Counted from the stretch's first letter, positions 37,715 to 45,645 are shown. The stretch: 64,000 nucleotides of DNA from Phycisphaeraceae bacterium (GCA_019636655.1 JAHBXB010000005.1:62001-126000); one strand, 5' to 3'. Notes: generated by a model from the sequence alone, not told the origin. Made by a program: numbers and translations.

Positions 37715-37918
37715 ATGAAGAAGTTTGCTGCCGGAACCCTGATCGCCGTGGCCGTGACCGCCCTTTTCGCTGGTTGCACCAACAACAAGGCTGCGGGCTC
37801 GTGCGAGGGCGACAAGGCCTGCACCGATACCTCGGCCACCTGCGAGACCCAGGCCAAGTCCTGCTGCTCCAGCAGCGCCGCGAAGGCCTGCACCAAGTCC
37901 GAGACGCCGGCCAACTAA
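37715..37918 (+). CDS. Small Cys-rich lipoprotein
   Basis: 67 residues: an N-terminal signal (KKFAAGTLIAVAVTALFAGC) ending in Cys21 of a lipobox, then a short polar chain with seven further Cys (CEGDKAC, CETQAKSCC, KAC). The Cys pattern could bind metal or form disulfides; no family is recognised. CAGGAG precedes the ATG at good spacing. It is followed directly by a strong terminator. Too short for most annotation filters, but the signal peptide, RBS and terminator together make it convincing. Confidence 0.75.
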   Translation: MKKFAAGTLIAVAVTALFAGCTNNKAAGSCEGDKACTDTSATCETQAKSCCSSSAAKACTKSETPAN

Positions 37919-37952
37919 CCCCGCGCCGTCACCATGACAGGTTTGACGAGAG

Positions 37953-37977
37953 GCCCGCCATTCGGCGGGTCTTTTTC
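37953..37977 (+). terminator. Rho-independent terminator after the Cys-rich lipoprotein
   Basis: Stem CCCGCC / GGCGGG (extended by a G-T pair) with loop ATTC, followed by CTTTTT. It ends the ribosomal cluster plus lipoprotein unit and insulates pheS. Confidence 0.8.
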
Positions 37978-38025
37978 GTTCGACGACGCGCTGATCGTTC
38001 GTGTGAAGCCCGGTGCGTCGGGGCT

Positions 38026-38031
38026 TACACT
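38026..38031 (+). promoter_or_regulatory. -10-like element of pheS
   Basis: TACACT six bases before the pheS ATG at 38038, downstream of the terminator at 37953-37977. It implies a leaderless pheS transcript. Confidence 0.4.
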
Positions 38032-38037
38032 GGGGGC

Positions 38038-39159
38038 ATGCTCGAAGAACTCCGCGCTCTGGAATCGAATGCCATCGCCGAACTCGACTCCGCCGGTGAC
38101 CCCGCTGCGCTCGAGGCGTGGCGACTGGCCTATTTGGGTCCGAAGGGCAGGCTCCGCGAAGCGCAGGGGCGATTCAAGGCCGTGCCGCCGGCGGAGAAGC
38201 CGGCGGTCGGCGCGAAGTTCAACCAGGTCAAGGCCCAGTTGGAGGAGCGGTTCGCCTCGGTCAAGGAGCGTGTCGGCGCACAGTCGCCCCGTGCCACTGG
38301 GCCGATCCTTGACCCCACCGAGCCGGGTGTGATTTCCAGCGGTGAACTCGGCCGCCGTCACATCATCTCGCGCGTTCGCGAGGAGCTGGTCGAGGTCTTC
38401 GCCCGCATGGGTTTCGAGGTCGCCCAGGGACCCGAGCTGGAGGACGACGAGCACAACTTCATCAAGCTCAACATCCCGCCGGACCATCCGGCCCGAGACC
38501 CCGCGGACAACTTCTACGTGGACGATCCGGCCCGCACCCCGCGTCCCAGGATGCTGCGGAGCCAGACGAGCACGGTGCAGATCCGCGTCATGGAGGCCGC
38601 AGTGGCCGTCGCGAGGCAGGCCGCCGCGGCGGAAGGCGAGGATGAATCGGCCGAAGCCCTTGGGCTCGGCGCTCCGGGCCGCGCAGGAAGAGTGGGGGGG
38701 CTCGGCGGTCCGATCCGGATTGTCGCTCCCGGCCGCGTGTATCGCCCGGACACCGTCGATGCGACCCACTCGTTCATGTTCCATCAGATCGAGGGGCTGG
38801 CGATCGACCGCGGCCTCACGATGTCGGACCTCAAGTCCTGTCTGCTCCAGTTCGCGAAGGCGTACTTCGGTGCCGAAGCACAGGTGCGGCTCCGTCCGTC
38901 TTACTTCCCCTTTACCGAGCCGAGCGCCGAGATCGACATGCGCATCCGCCTGCGGCCGGAGCAGCCGCTGAAGTGGATGGAGCTGGGCGGCTGCGGGATG
39001 GTCGATCCGGCCGTGCTCGAGCTGTGCGGAATCGACCCGGAGGAGTGGACCGGATTCGCGTTTGGCTTCGGGATCGAGCGACTCGCAATGGGCAAGTACG
39101 GCATCCCGGATATCCGTATGCTCTACGAGAACGACCTGCGGTTCCTCCGGCAGGTCTGA
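38038..39159 (+). CDS. pheS: Phenylalanine-tRNA ligase alpha subunit
   Basis: The class II catalytic subunit of (alpha-beta)2 PheRS, 373 residues. N-terminal coiled-coil arm, motif 1 region GRRHIISRVREELVEVFARMGFE, FMFHQIEGLAIDRGLTMSDLK, RPSYFPFTEPSAEIDMR (motif 2), WMELGGCGMVDP, and motif 3 GFAFGFGIERLAMGKYGIPD. About 35 extra residues rich in Ala/Gly lie between motif 2's upstream helix and RVYRPDTVDATHS. pheT is not adjacent; a membrane protein gene follows. The ATG is just after a -10-like element, so translation is probably leaderless. Confidence 0.95.
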   Translation: MLEELRALESNAIAELDSAGDPAALEAWRLAYLGPKGRLREAQGRFKAVPPAEKPAVGAKFNQVKAQLEERFASVKERVGAQSPRATGPILDPTEPGVISSGELGRRHIISRVREELVEVFARMGFEVAQGPELEDDEHNFIKLNIPPDHPARDPADNFYVDDPARTPRPRMLRSQTSTVQIRVMEAAVAVARQAAAAEGEDESAEALGLGAPGRAGRVGGLGGPIRIVAPGRVYRPDTVDATHSFMFHQIEGLAIDRGLTMSDLKSCLLQFAKAYFGAEAQVRLRPSYFPFTEPSAEIDMRIRLRPEQPLKWMELGGCGMVDPAVLELCGIDPEEWTGFAFGFGIERLAMGKYGIPDIRMLYENDLRFLRQV

Positions 39160-39189
39160 GGCAGACTCCCTACTCGACAGGGGCAACTC

Positions 39190-39774
39190 ATGTCTGATTC
39201 GACTCCGCCCATGGCCCCGATGGATCAGTTCCTTGATCACGAGGTGCCCACGTGGCCGAAGGTGGTTGGCATCATCAGCATCGTCTGGGCCGGAATCGGC
39301 CTGACCTGCGCCGGCTGCGGAGTGGCTGGACTCGCAGCCCAGTCCATGTTTGCCCCTCAGATGGAGGAGCAGTTGGGGCCCATGCCCGACGTGATGCGGG
39401 TCTCACCCCTCATGATGGGCCAGATGGCGATCGGCACAGCGTGGGCGTTTGTCCTCCTCGCCGCGGGAATTGCCACGGTCATGAGAAAGCCGGCGGGGCG
39501 ACCCCTGCACCTCGTGTACGCCATCGGCGGGCTCATCCTCGGTATCGCCGGTATCGCCGTGCAGGTTCAGCATCAACTCGCCATCCTCGAGTTCGCGAAC
39601 CAGAACCCGGGCAACAAGTGGATCCAGCAGTCTCCGCCCGTGTACGGATGGATCGGTGTCGTGGTGGGCATTGTTTTGGGTCTCTCATGGCCTGTGTTCT
39701 GCCTGATCTGGTTCGGCCTCATCAAGAAGCGGGCCGCCGATATTGCGGCCGGCATCCCCCAGCAGGTCGCCTGA
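39190..39774 (+). CDS. Four-helix membrane protein of unknown function
   Basis: The 194-residue protein has hydrophobic segments near 25-50, 78-98, 107-130 and 152-178 (VVGIISIVWAGIGLTCAGCG, IGTAWAFVLLAAGIATVM, LVYAIGGLILGIAGIAV, WIGVVVGIVLGLSWPVFCLI). No family is recognised. It follows pheS by about 30 nt and could be read through from it. GACAGGGGCAACTC precedes the ATG. It is followed by the lectin-like gene cluster, for which it has no evident role. Confidence 0.75.
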   Translation: MSDSTPPMAPMDQFLDHEVPTWPKVVGIISIVWAGIGLTCAGCGVAGLAAQSMFAPQMEEQLGPMPDVMRVSPLMMGQMAIGTAWAFVLLAAGIATVMRKPAGRPLHLVYAIGGLILGIAGIAVQVQHQLAILEFANQNPGNKWIQQSPPVYGWIGVVVGIVLGLSWPVFCLIWFGLIKKRAADIAAGIPQQVA

Positions 39775-39903
39775 ACAGACCGTCTTCAGTTAGCGGGCGT
39801 TGGCGCCGGATGCGCGACGTCTCTTTCGTCGTTATCCCCTGCTCCGAACTCGCATTTGCGTGGCCACGGTGTAGCTTCAAGCTGCAGCGGGAGAAGCCAC
39901 ATC

Positions 39904-40506
39904 ATGCGATATCGGACATCGAAGCAACAACGTCGACTGGTCACACTCGCGGCGGGCCTTGGCTCATTCGCGGCTGTCTCGGGCGCCTCCGCGCAGGTGC
40001 TCAACCCGAACAACGGTCACTACTACCAGGCGATCACGGTTCCCGAGGGCATCTCGTGGGAATCCGCCCGTGTTCTCGCCGAGACGCTCACCTACTCCGG
40101 GATGAACGGCTACCTCGTAACGTTCACGACCGAGCAGGAGATGAACTGGTTCGCCTCGTACGAGAACCGTCCCTTCCTCGGCGACGCGATGAACGACCAC
40201 TACTGGATCGGCGGTTACAAGGCGACGCCCGGTCCCGACCCTGCGCAGGGCTGGGCGTGGGTGACCGGAGAGCCGTTTACCTACACAAACTGGTCCGCGA
40301 ACGAGCCGAACAACATGGGCGGCCACGAAGACTCCTTGGTCTTCTGGACCTGGGATGGAACGCTCGGTCGTTGGAACGATGACCCGGGCGAAGCGCCTGC
40401 GATGGGATTCGTCGTCGAGTATTCGAGCGGCAACCTCGTCCCGTCGCCTGGTCCCGTGGCGCTCATGCTTCTCGGCGGTGGAATCGCGATGCGCCGGCGC
40501 CGGTAG
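39904..40506 (+). CDS. Secreted C-type-lectin-like protein with PEP-CTERM-type tail (1 of 3)
   Basis: 200 residues. A signal peptide (RLVTLAAGLGSFAAVSGASA) precedes one C-type lectin-like domain: NGHYYQAITVPEGISWESAR, DHYWIGG, the loop NWSANEPNN with an EPN-like motif, and GRWNDDPGEA with the WND of the family. The tail is SGNLVPSPGPVALMLL followed by GGGIAMRRRR, which looks like a PEP-CTERM sorting signal: Pro-containing motif, hydrophobic helix, four Arg. It would be sorted to the cell surface by an exosortase. It is the first of three tandem paralogues. GGGAGAAG lies before the ATG. Confidence 0.85.
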   Translation: MRYRTSKQQRRLVTLAAGLGSFAAVSGASAQVLNPNNGHYYQAITVPEGISWESARVLAETLTYSGMNGYLVTFTTEQEMNWFASYENRPFLGDAMNDHYWIGGYKATPGPDPAQGWAWVTGEPFTYTNWSANEPNNMGGHEDSLVFWTWDGTLGRWNDDPGEAPAMGFVVEYSSGNLVPSPGPVALMLLGGGIAMRRRR

Positions 40507-40542
40507 GCGGTAGCGGGTTATTGAGCAGTTTTCTTGATCGCC

Positions 40543-40570
40543 TTGACCCGCCAGATGCGGGTGTTATGCT
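40543..40570 (+). promoter_or_regulatory. Promoter of the second lectin-like gene
   Basis: TTGACC (40543-40548), a 16-nt spacer, and TATGCT (40565-40570), followed 20 nt later by the ribosome binding site GGAGAGAGAG. The best-formed sigma-70-type promoter in the window. Confidence 0.65.
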
Positions 40571-40600
40571 GACTCTCGACACCCAGTTGTGGAGAGAGAG

Positions 40601-41194
40601 ATGCCCAATAACTTGCGGCTCCGGCGGTCGGTTTTTGTACTTTCCCCGATCCTCTTGGCGACCGCGTCAGCAACGGCTGGCGGCGGCGGGTATGTCTTCA
40701 ACCCACAGAACGGCAGCTACTACCTCGCGGTGCCGACCGCGACCACCATCAACTGGACCGATGCGTTTGCCGCGGCTGGTTCGATGTTCTACCAGGGCCG
40801 GACGGGTCATTTGGCGACCATCACATCCCAAAACGAAATGGACTTTTTCCTCTCGCATCTCCCGGAACTGGGAGACGCGATGAACGAGGACTACTGGATC
40901 GGCGGTCGCCGACTCGGCAGCGATCCGGACCCGAATGTCGGTTGGACCTGGATCACCGGCGAGGCCTGGTCGTACACGAACTGGGACGAGGGCGAGCCGA
41001 ACGGGCTCGCTGGCGGCACCGAGGACTACCTCAAGTTCTGGACCGGGCACGGCATTCTCGGCAAATGGAATGACGACATCAACGATGCGCCAACCCCGGG
41101 CTACGTCGTTGAGTTTTCGATTCCGTCCCCGTCGACCGGCGTCGCGTTCGCGGCGGTAGCCGCAGTGGCGACTTCGCGCCGCCGCCGACGCTGA
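40601..41194 (+). CDS. Secreted C-type-lectin-like protein with Arg-rich tail (2 of 3)
   Basis: 197 residues. Signal peptide, then the same fold as its neighbour: NPQNGSYYLAVPTATTINW, QGRTGHLATITSQNEMDFFL, EDYWIGGRR, NWDEGEPNG with the EPN-type motif, and GKWNDDIND. The tail (PSPSTGVAFAAVAAVATS, then RRRRR) again resembles a PEP-CTERM signal. It has its own promoter and a strong RBS directly before the ATG, so it is not simply part of an operon with the first copy. Confidence 0.85.
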   Translation: MPNNLRLRRSVFVLSPILLATASATAGGGGYVFNPQNGSYYLAVPTATTINWTDAFAAAGSMFYQGRTGHLATITSQNEMDFFLSHLPELGDAMNEDYWIGGRRLGSDPDPNVGWTWITGEAWSYTNWDEGEPNGLAGGTEDYLKFWTGHGILGKWNDDINDAPTPGYVVEFSIPSPSTGVAFAAVAAVATSRRRRR

Positions 41195-41378
41195 TCGTTC
41201 GCCCTCGGGCAAGGCATCAAGGAGCCGAGCGGAATCCGGGCCCATCACCGGCCGGATATGACGCCGTCACGCGCGGCATACGTCGCAGGGAACGCCGGCC
41301 GTCGGCTCGCGTCCTGCTTGTCAATCCGTGCGCGGATTGCACCTTTCATCTGAATGCTGGAGGCGATGGGATGAACAC

Positions 41379-42089
41379 ATGCGACGTCAGCGGCGCGTCT
41401 GGGTGTCGGCGGTTCTTGTGTGCACCGTGGTCCCGCTGGCGGGGAGATCGGTCCAGGCCCAAATCCACAACCCCCTGAATGGGCACGACTACCTCGCGAT
41501 CCCGGCTAAGGGAGGGATTGCCTGGAACGAAGCAAGAGCGGCCGCGGAGTCGATGACCTATCAGGGCCGGCGCGGTCATCTGGCGACGATCACCTCGGCA
41601 GAGGAACTGCAGTTCTTCCTCGACAACCTGCCCGATCTGGGCGATGCGATGAACGAGAACTACTGGCTCGGCGGCTACCGCGCCCGCGATGGCGTGAGCC
41701 CGGCGGACGGCTGGAGATGGATCACCGGCGAGCCATGGGAGTTCACTAACTGGGACGTCGGTGAGCCGAACGACCTCCGTGGCAACGAAGACTACCTGCA
41801 GTTCTGGACCGACGGCGGGGTTCTCGGGCGGTGGAACGACACACCCATCTCTTCCATCGAGCCGGGGTTTGTCGTGGAGTTCAGCGCCCGCGGCGTGAAC
41901 TGCGGTTCGGATTGGGACGGTGACGGAGTGGTTGAGCCAAGGGACATCGCCGCGTTCGTGCAGGACTGGGTGCGATCGATGGCCGAGGGGCACCTCGTCG
42001 CTGACGTGGACCACGACCTCGTGATCACACCGGCGGACCTGACGGAGTACGTCAACATGTGGCTCGATGACATCAACGATGGGTGCTGA
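41379..42089 (+). CDS. Secreted C-type-lectin-like protein with dockerin-like repeat tail (3 of 3)
   Basis: 236 residues. Signal peptide, then the lectin-like domain (HNPLNGHDYLAIP, QGRRGHLATITSAEELQFFL, ENYWLGGYRA, NWDVGEPNDLRGNEDYLQFW, GRWNDTP). In place of the Arg-rich tail there are two EF-hand/dockerin-like repeats: DWDGDGVVEPRDIAAFVQDW and DVDHDLVITPADLTEYVNMW, ending in a terminal Gly-Cys, the other tail type of this organism. GGAGG lies 15 nt before the ATG, a little far. The 183 bases before the gene hold nothing else. Confidence 0.85.
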   Translation: MRRQRRVWVSAVLVCTVVPLAGRSVQAQIHNPLNGHDYLAIPAKGGIAWNEARAAAESMTYQGRRGHLATITSAEELQFFLDNLPDLGDAMNENYWLGGYRARDGVSPADGWRWITGEPWEFTNWDVGEPNDLRGNEDYLQFWTDGGVLGRWNDTPISSIEPGFVVEFSARGVNCGSDWDGDGVVEPRDIAAFVQDWVRSMAEGHLVADVDHDLVITPADLTEYVNMWLDDINDGC

Positions 42090-42198
42090 AGTCGCCTATT
42101 CGAGCGAATAGACCGAGGTCTCTTCGATCAGCAGTTGAGTCGGGTTACGCTCACACTCGTGATCGTGGCTCTCACGCGGAGAGACGTGGCCGGTTCGC

Positions 42199-44268
42199 TC
42201 AGCCGATTGTCGCCGCGCGCAGGTCGCTGTGTCGCTGCGAGATTTCCTCGGTCACGGCGCCGACGAAGGCTTCGAGCGGCATTCCCGGCAGGTCCTTCTG
42301 GACTCCCCTGACGCGGGGAGAGACGGTTCCGTGCTCCTCATCGCGAGGCCCGACGACGAGCAGGTAGGGAATCTTCTCGTCCGCGGCGACCTTGATCTTC
42401 CCCTGGATCCGGTCGCTGGAGGTGTCGAGGGTGGCGCGAACGCCGGCCGTCTTGAGGGCGCCGAGCACCCGCTCGCCGTACCCCAGCGATTTGTCGCTGA
42501 TTGGCAGCACCCGGACCTGCTCCGGGCTGAGCCACGTCGGGAACGCTCCGGCGAAGTGCTCGATCAGCACGCCGACGAACCGTTCCATCGAGCCGAACGG
42601 GGCACGGTGGATCATCACGGGACGGTGCGGCTGGTTGTCCGGCCCGATGTACGACAGGTCGAATCGCTCGGGGAGGTTGTAGTCCACCTGCACCGTGCCG
42701 AGCTGCCACTCTCGTCCGATCACGTCCTTGACGACAAAGTCGATCTTCGGTCCGTAGAACGCAGCCTCGCCCGGCTCTTCGGTGAATGGAACGCCGAGCG
42801 ACTTCGCCGCGTCGCGGCAGGCGCGCTCGGCCCGGTCCCAGTTGTCGGGATTGCCGATGTACTTCTTGTTGTCCGGGTCGCGAAGCCCGACGCGGACGCG
42901 GTAGTCCGACATCCCGAGGGTCTTGAAGATGATCTTGACCAGCGAGAGGCAGCCGATGAGTTCCGCCGGCACCTGCTCGGGCGTGCAGAACAGGTGGGCG
43001 TCATCCTGCGTGAATCCGCGGACCCTGGTCATGCCGTTGAGCTCGCCCGACTGCTCCCACCGGTAGACGGTGCCGAACTCGGCAAGGCGCACGGGCATAT
43101 CGCGGTAGCTGTGCGGCTGGCTCGCGAAGATGCGGATGTGGTGAGGGCAGTTCATCGGCTTGAGCAGGTAACCGTCGACCTCTCCCTTGTCGAGCCTCGC
43201 GGCCAGGTCGGCGCAGGAGCATCCCTCCTTCGCGAGCATCTCGAGGGACTCTTGCTCCATGAGCGGCGGGTACTGGCTGTCCTTGTAATACGGGAAGTGC
43301 CCGCTGGTGCGGTACAGGTCGAGCTTGCCGATGTTGGGCGTGTAGACCTGGAAGTACCCTTGCTTGCGCAGTTCGCTGGAGATGAAGTTCTGCAGCTCGT
43401 TGCGGATGATTGAGCCCTTGGGCGTCCAGAGGATCAGCCCCTGGCCGACCATGTCGTCGATGTGGAACAGGCGGAGCTGCTTTCCGATTACGCGGTGGTC
43501 GCGCTTCTTCGCTTCGTCGAGCTGGTTGAGGTGCGCATCGAGTTCCGCCTGCGTTGCGAAGGCCGTGCCGTAGACGCGCGTAAGCCGGTCCGAGTTCTCA
43601 TCGCCGTGCCAGTACGAGGAGGCGAGGCTCGTGACCTTGACCGCCCCGATGCGGCCCGTGCTCGGCACGTGCGGTCCGCGGCAGAGGTCCTCCCAGTCCT
43701 TCCCGGGGACTCCAGTGGCGTAGAACGACAGCGACGCGTTCGCGTCTTCCTTCAGAGCCCGCTCAGCGTTGTCGAGCTTGTACTTGCTGCCTTCCTTCTT
43801 GAGTTTGGCCATCCCCTCCGCGGAGTTGCACTCGTAGCGGGTAAACGGCCGGTCCTCGGCGACGATCTTCTTCATCTCGGCCTCGATGGCCGCGAAGTCG
43901 CTTGAGGAGAGCGGCCGCTCGGGCGGCACCGCCATGTCGTAGTAGAAGCCGGTCGGCAGCGGGGGGCCGTAGACCAGCCGCACCCCCGGCACGATCCGCT
44001 GGATCGCCTCGGCCATCACGTGCGCGGCCGAGTGGCGGATCAGCATGAGCGCATCAGGGTCCGCCGTCTTGTCCCGGTTCTGCGGCGTCACGATCTGCAG
44101 CGAGCAGTCGGAGGTGATGAGTGTGCTCAGGTCCGAAAGCCTGCCATCGATCTTGCAGCCCAGCGCGGCCATCGCCAGGCGCGGTCCGATGCTCTCCGCC
44201 ACCTGGCGAGCCGTCACCGGCTGTTCGAATGACTTCACGGATCCATCCGGGAGCTTGATGTTCGGCAT
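42199..44268 (-). CDS. thrS: Threonine-tRNA ligase
   Basis: Class II aminoacyl-tRNA synthetase, 689 residues. TGS domain first (about 1-60: LPDGSVKSFEQPVTARQVAE), then the editing domain with HSAAHV (about 79) and the catalytic core: GLILWTPKGSIIRNEL (motif 1), MNCPHHIRIF, and YRWEQSGELNGMTRVRGFTQDD (motif 2 with zinc ligands), HRAPFGSMERFVGVLIEHFAG (motif 3). The anticodon-binding domain ends the protein. Complete and ordinary. Its 5' leader carries a Thr-rich leader peptide and a terminator (see those entries), so expression is probably controlled by threonyl-tRNA supply. Confidence 0.96.
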   Translation of the reverse strand: MPNIKLPDGSVKSFEQPVTARQVAESIGPRLAMAALGCKIDGRLSDLSTLITSDCSLQIVTPQNRDKTADPDALMLIRHSAAHVMAEAIQRIVPGVRLVYGPPLPTGFYYDMAVPPERPLSSSDFAAIEAEMKKIVAEDRPFTRYECNSAEGMAKLKKEGSKYKLDNAERALKEDANASLSFYATGVPGKDWEDLCRGPHVPSTGRIGAVKVTSLASSYWHGDENSDRLTRVYGTAFATQAELDAHLNQLDEAKKRDHRVIGKQLRLFHIDDMVGQGLILWTPKGSIIRNELQNFISSELRKQGYFQVYTPNIGKLDLYRTSGHFPYYKDSQYPPLMEQESLEMLAKEGCSCADLAARLDKGEVDGYLLKPMNCPHHIRIFASQPHSYRDMPVRLAEFGTVYRWEQSGELNGMTRVRGFTQDDAHLFCTPEQVPAELIGCLSLVKIIFKTLGMSDYRVRVGLRDPDNKKYIGNPDNWDRAERACRDAAKSLGVPFTEEPGEAAFYGPKIDFVVKDVIGREWQLGTVQVDYNLPERFDLSYIGPDNQPHRPVMIHRAPFGSMERFVGVLIEHFAGAFPTWLSPEQVRVLPISDKSLGYGERVLGALKTAGVRATLDTSSDRIQGKIKVAADEKIPYLLVVGPRDEEHGTVSPRVRGVQKDLPGMPLEAFVGAVTEEISQRHSDLRAATIG

Positions 44269-44317
44269 CGATCACCTCGTCAACGGGGCGCACGCCCCGG
44301 GGTCAGTAGCATCCATC

Positions 44318-44349
44318 AACAAAACCGCCCGGCTCGTTGCGGGCCGGGC
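44318..44349 (-). terminator. Leader terminator (attenuator) of thrS
   Basis: On the minus strand: GCCCGGC, loop CCGCAACGA, GCCGGGC, then GGTTTTGTTG. Seven-base-pair perfect stem followed by a T-run, 50 nt before the thrS start and inside its presumed leader. Its 5' arm overlaps a six-base segment (44342-44347) that can pair with an upstream segment (44378-44383), giving an alternative antiterminator. Confidence 0.75.
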
Positions 44350-44371
44350 TTGGTCACATCTTCCGGAGAAT

Positions 44372-44393
44372 CGCGGGCCGGCCGCTACCCGCG
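44372..44393 (-). promoter_or_regulatory. thrS leader pause hairpin and antiterminator segment
   Basis: The minus strand reads CGCGGG (44393-44388, the last two sense codons of the leader ORF) and CCCGCG (44377-44372), a perfect 6-bp stem around TAGCGGCCGG. The loop contains GGCCGG (44383-44378), able to pair with CCGGCC (44347-44342) in the arm of the terminator. The segments therefore form the classical 1:2, 2:3 and 3:4 alternatives. Confidence 0.6.
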
Positions 44394-44444
44394 TCCAGAG
44401 TCGGTCGTCGCAGTCGTCCTCGGGGTGGCACGCCGGTTGAACAT
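44385..44444 (-). CDS. thrL-like: Threonine-rich leader peptide of thrS (attenuator peptide)
   Basis: A 19-codon ORF: MFNRRATPRTTATTDSGRG, then TAG. Five of eight residues from 7 to 14 are Thr, using ACC, ACG, ACT, ACG and ACC. It lies upstream of the leader terminator of thrS, and its last two codons form arm 1 of the pause hairpin. The start ATG lies 8 nt after a TACGCT element. It is not in standard gene calls because of its length. Ribosome stalling at the Thr codons would cover arm 1 and let the antiterminator form. The peptide itself probably has no function. Confidence 0.65.
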   Translation of the reverse strand: MFNRRATPRTTATTDSGRG

Positions 44445-44452
44445 ATCGGCCA

Positions 44453-44482
44453 AGCGTAGCGCGGGGGCCCGCTACCGGGCAA
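44453..44482 (-). promoter_or_regulatory. Putative promoter of the thrS leader
   Basis: On the minus strand TTGCCC (44482-44477), an 18-nt spacer, TACGCT (44458-44453). Eight bases separate it from the leader-peptide ATG. The divergent protease gene begins about 55 nt away. Confidence 0.45.
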
Positions 44483-44537
44483 CCGGGGCTGCCAATACGG
44501 CAGCGGGACGTCATGCCAGGGCATACGGGAAGGCTGA

Positions 44538-45587
44538 ATGAAACGCTCAATAGATCGGCTTCTCAGGCTCCTCTCGGACGAGACGACCAACCAACCCAAT
44601 CCGGCTGACCGGTCACCCAGGCCGGCTCCACCGCCGGCGGATATTGATCTGCTTGATGCCTATTCCCGTGCCGTCATCGGGGTCGTCGAGTCGATCGGCC
44701 CGGCCGTCATCGGCCTGTCGGGTCCTCGCTCAGCCGAAGCCGAACCTGACGGCTCGAGAATGCGGGCGGGTTCCGGTTCCGGGATCCTGATCAGTCCGGA
44801 CGGCTTTGCGCTGACCAACAGCCATGTCGCGGCGGGACGGGCCCGCCTGACCGCCACGACCGCGGACGGGGACCGACTCGATGCCACGCTGATCGGGGAT
44901 GATTCCGCCACGGACCTGGCGCTCGTTCGGCTGCCAGCTTCGGGCCTGCCCTATGCCCGGCTGGGCGATTCCGGCGGGCTCCGAGTCGGCCAGTTGGTGA
45001 TCGCGGTCGGCAATCCGTTCGGCCTTGAGTCGACTGTTTCGACCGGCGTCGTATCCGCAACGGGGCGATCGCTCCGCGGGCCGCAGGGTCGGCTGATCGA
45101 GGGTGTCATCCAGCACTCGGCCCCGCTGAACCCGGGCAACTCGGGCGGCCCTCTTGTCGACTCCCGCGGCTATGCCATGGGTATCAACACCGCAGTCGTC
45201 GCCTCGGGTCAGGGGCTGGGATTCGCCGTGCCAGCGAGTACTGCGAAATGGGTTGTTTCCGAGTTGCTCACCCAGGGACGGGTGCGGAGGGCGTACCTCG
45301 GCATCGCCGCCGGCCCCTGCCGCTTGCCGCGGGCGCTGGTGCGAGACCTGGACCTCCTGAGCGAGTTTGCCGTCGAGGTTGCCGTGCTGCAGCCCGGCAG
45401 CCCGGCCGCGCGGGCGGGTCTTCGCGAGGGCGATGTCATCGCGTCGCTTGCGGGGAGGTTGGTCGATTCGGTTGATGCGCTGCACCGGTCCCTGTCGCGG
45501 CTCGAGATCGGGTCCGCGGTGAGCCTGGCGGTGGTCCGGGAGGGCCGGTTGATGGAGGTTCGCGTGGTGCCGACGGCCGCTCCGTAG
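44538..45587 (+). CDS. HtrA/DegP-like serine protease with PDZ domain, no signal peptide
   Basis: 349 residues. The chymotrypsin-fold domain has the triad in order: His96 in LTNSHVAAGR, Asp126 in ATDLALVRL, Ser202 in NPGNSGGPLV. One PDZ domain follows (about 260-345: VAVLQPGSPAARAGLREGDV). The N-terminus is a polar, Pro-rich 35-residue stretch with no export signal, unlike periplasmic DegP, so a cytoplasmic location is likely. GGGAAGGCTGA precedes the ATG. Divergent from the thrS leader. nrdR follows with its own promoter. Confidence 0.85.
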   Translation: MKRSIDRLLRLLSDETTNQPNPADRSPRPAPPPADIDLLDAYSRAVIGVVESIGPAVIGLSGPRSAEAEPDGSRMRAGSGSGILISPDGFALTNSHVAAGRARLTATTADGDRLDATLIGDDSATDLALVRLPASGLPYARLGDSGGLRVGQLVIAVGNPFGLESTVSTGVVSATGRSLRGPQGRLIEGVIQHSAPLNPGNSGGPLVDSRGYAMGINTAVVASGQGLGFAVPASTAKWVVSELLTQGRVRRAYLGIAAGPCRLPRALVRDLDLLSEFAVEVAVLQPGSPAARAGLREGDVIASLAGRLVDSVDALHRSLSRLEIGSAVSLAVVREGRLMEVRVVPTAAP

Positions 45588-45616
45588 CCGACCTGGAACG
45601 CCTGCGGACCGGCTTT

Positions 45617-45645
45617 GACGCCGATCCCGCGGCGTGTCATGATGT
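45617..45645 (+). promoter_or_regulatory. Promoter of nrdR
   Basis: TTGACG (45617-45622), a 17-nt spacer, CATGAT (45640-45645). Both boxes match most of the sigma-70 consensus. The predicted leader to the nrdR GTG is about 55 nt. Confidence 0.5.

Noticed and set aside
40281-40466. Minus-strand ORFs within the lectin cluster
   Set aside because: Antisense to clear secreted-protein genes and without family features.
44269-44460. T-box riboswitch before thrS
   Set aside because: No T-box consensus (AGGGTGGNACCGCG) or specifier-loop structure is visible; the Thr-rich ORF explains the leader better.
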